The position numbers and the translations under genes were made by a program. From NCBI RefSeq assembly GCF_001908105.1, contig NZ_MKGQ01000050.1, positions 1 to 14,210 of the forward strand: a DNA stretch of 14,210 nt, given 5' to 3'. This document shows, one piece after another, positions 13,689-14,210 of the stretch. The notes under the pieces are model-generated. The model saw only the letters and a list, made by a program, of their open reading frames with translations, ran no database searches and was not told where the DNA came from. This stretch comes from Xenorhabdus eapokensis. Lineage in GTDB: Bacteria; Pseudomonadota; Gammaproteobacteria; Enterobacterales; Enterobacteriaceae. Each line of letters begins with the position of its first letter. Position 1 is the stretch's first letter.

Positions 13689-14131
13689 ATTTTATTCATT
13701 CAATAAGGTTTTTTTTCATTTTCTTTTCCTTTCTTCCATTAAATGGGCATTGTAAAGCTTTATTTTTTGGTGACTCTTTAACATACGTTTATAGTGAGTC
13801 ATATAAATCCTTAATTAATAAAGATGCAGATGTTTTTTATCAAGTTGGTTCTGGGCTTTTAAATAGGAATAGATATGATTGGTTTTCTGCTATTGAGCGT
13901 ATTAATTTTGATAAATATGACCTTGTTATTATAAGCATTGGGACAAACGACTTCAATAAAGAAATAAACTCAATTGATTATTCTCGTTCTATTTTTGAAC
14001 TGATTGGCAGGATTAGGAGTAAAAATATGGGTGAAAAATACACAGTTTTTTTAGATGAAAAAAAAATTAGAACAGACGATGGCATCCATATTACTAAGCA
14101 CGGAGCAAACCTAAATAAGCTTTCAAAATAG
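13685..14131 (+). CDS. Short SGNH/GDSL hydrolase-like exported protein
   Basis: The 148-residue product begins with a signal-type segment (about residues 3-20, very Phe-rich), suggesting export or membrane anchoring. The SGNH blocks are visible: FFGDSLT with nucleophile Ser31, QVGSGLLN (Gly block), IGTND with Asn88, and DDGIH with Asp132 and His135. Such enzymes are esterases or acetyl-transfer or peptidoglycan/polysaccharide-modifying hydrolases. Block III to block V span only about 46 residues, roughly half of what I expect for relatives, so an in-frame internal deletion (around RSKN|MGEKYTVFLDEKK) is likely and activity is doubtful. ATG overlaps the recombinase stop by 4 bp, with GGAGG at 13674-13678, so the two are translationally coupled. 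The last six codons lie inside the right inverted repeat. The substrate is unknown. Confidence 0.8.
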   Translation: MNFIHSIRFFFIFFSFLPLNGHCKALFFGDSLTYVYSESYKSLINKDADVFYQVGSGLLNRNRYDWFSAIERINFDKYDLVIISIGTNDFNKEINSIDYSRSIFELIGRIRSKNMGEKYTVFLDEKKIRTDDGIHITKHGANLNKLSK

Positions 14132-14210
14132 TAGATCACTTGGAGGGAACTCAGTCCAATTTTTGCGATCTGATTAATCGCCAAATCAAAAAAAATCCCA
14201 AAATGGACTG
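14112..14210. repeat. Inverted repeat, right copy (partner at 1-99)
   Basis: The reverse complement of this stretch matches 1-99. It includes the last codons of the SGNH gene. On the minus strand it encodes AINQIAKIGLSSLQVIYYFESLF, nearly the same as the start of the small ORF at the left end (AIDQIAKTGLSSLQVIYYFEILF). Beyond that the minus-strand frame runs into the complement of the SGNH gene, so it is a truncated copy and not a working gene. The frame is open to the window edge, with TTG 14184 as a possible start. CAGTCCA at the edge of the repeat pairs with TGGACTG about 50 bases further in. Confidence 0.85.

Overview
The window looks like part of an integrative and conjugative element (ICE) of the SPI-7/PAPI-1/ICEclc type (MPF-G transfer system) in an AT-rich enterobacterium. 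I cannot fix the genus. The low GC, the inverse autotransporter, the plasmid-type ccdAB and the IS1-type remnant fit Morganellaceae such as Photorhabdus, Xenorhabdus, Proteus, Providencia or Arsenophonus. The ICE call rests on a TraG-N-type membrane protein at the left and a DUF3742-like small membrane protein on the opposite strand at the right. These two are normally close together at the end of the transfer operon in this ICE family.

Layout. Bases 1-245 hold one copy of a 99-bp inverted repeat that runs into a short hydrophobic ORF. This is followed by the TraG-N-type gene (248-1783), which ends at a strong hairpin. About 8.7 kb of cargo then separates it from the DUF3742-like gene. The cargo is a 1426-residue inverse autotransporter (invasin/intimin family) with a near-identical 651-bp internal duplication, an IS1-type insA remnant, and a very AT-rich control region with a 24-bp perfect palindrome and an 8-bp microsatellite. 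It continues with a 511-residue Ig-type protein without a signal peptide, a hairpin-rich stretch resembling an IS200/IS605-type end with an omega-RNA-like segment, and a second leaderless Ig-type protein of 303 residues. A repeat-rich spacer closes the cargo. After the DUF3742-like gene come a ccdAB toxin-antitoxin pair (minus strand), about 1.1 kb of non-coding DNA packed with consecutive stem-loops, a complete tyrosine recombinase, and a short SGNH/GDSL hydrolase that overlaps it by 4 bp. The window ends in the second, inverted copy of the 99-bp repeat.

How the parts may work together. TraG-N and DUF3742 are transfer or mating-pair functions. ccdAB would stabilise the element. The inverse autotransporter with two Ig-type partner proteins is a plausible surface or secreted interaction module; the Salmonella ZirT/ZirS/ZirU system is a loose precedent. 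The recombinase-hydrolase pair sits between a structured non-coding region and an inverted repeat, so it may be a separate recombination module.

The least explained parts are the structured region at 11640-12716, which includes a 48-bp tandem duplication whose stems co-vary, the covarying inverted repeats at the window ends, and the leaderless Ig-protein cargo.
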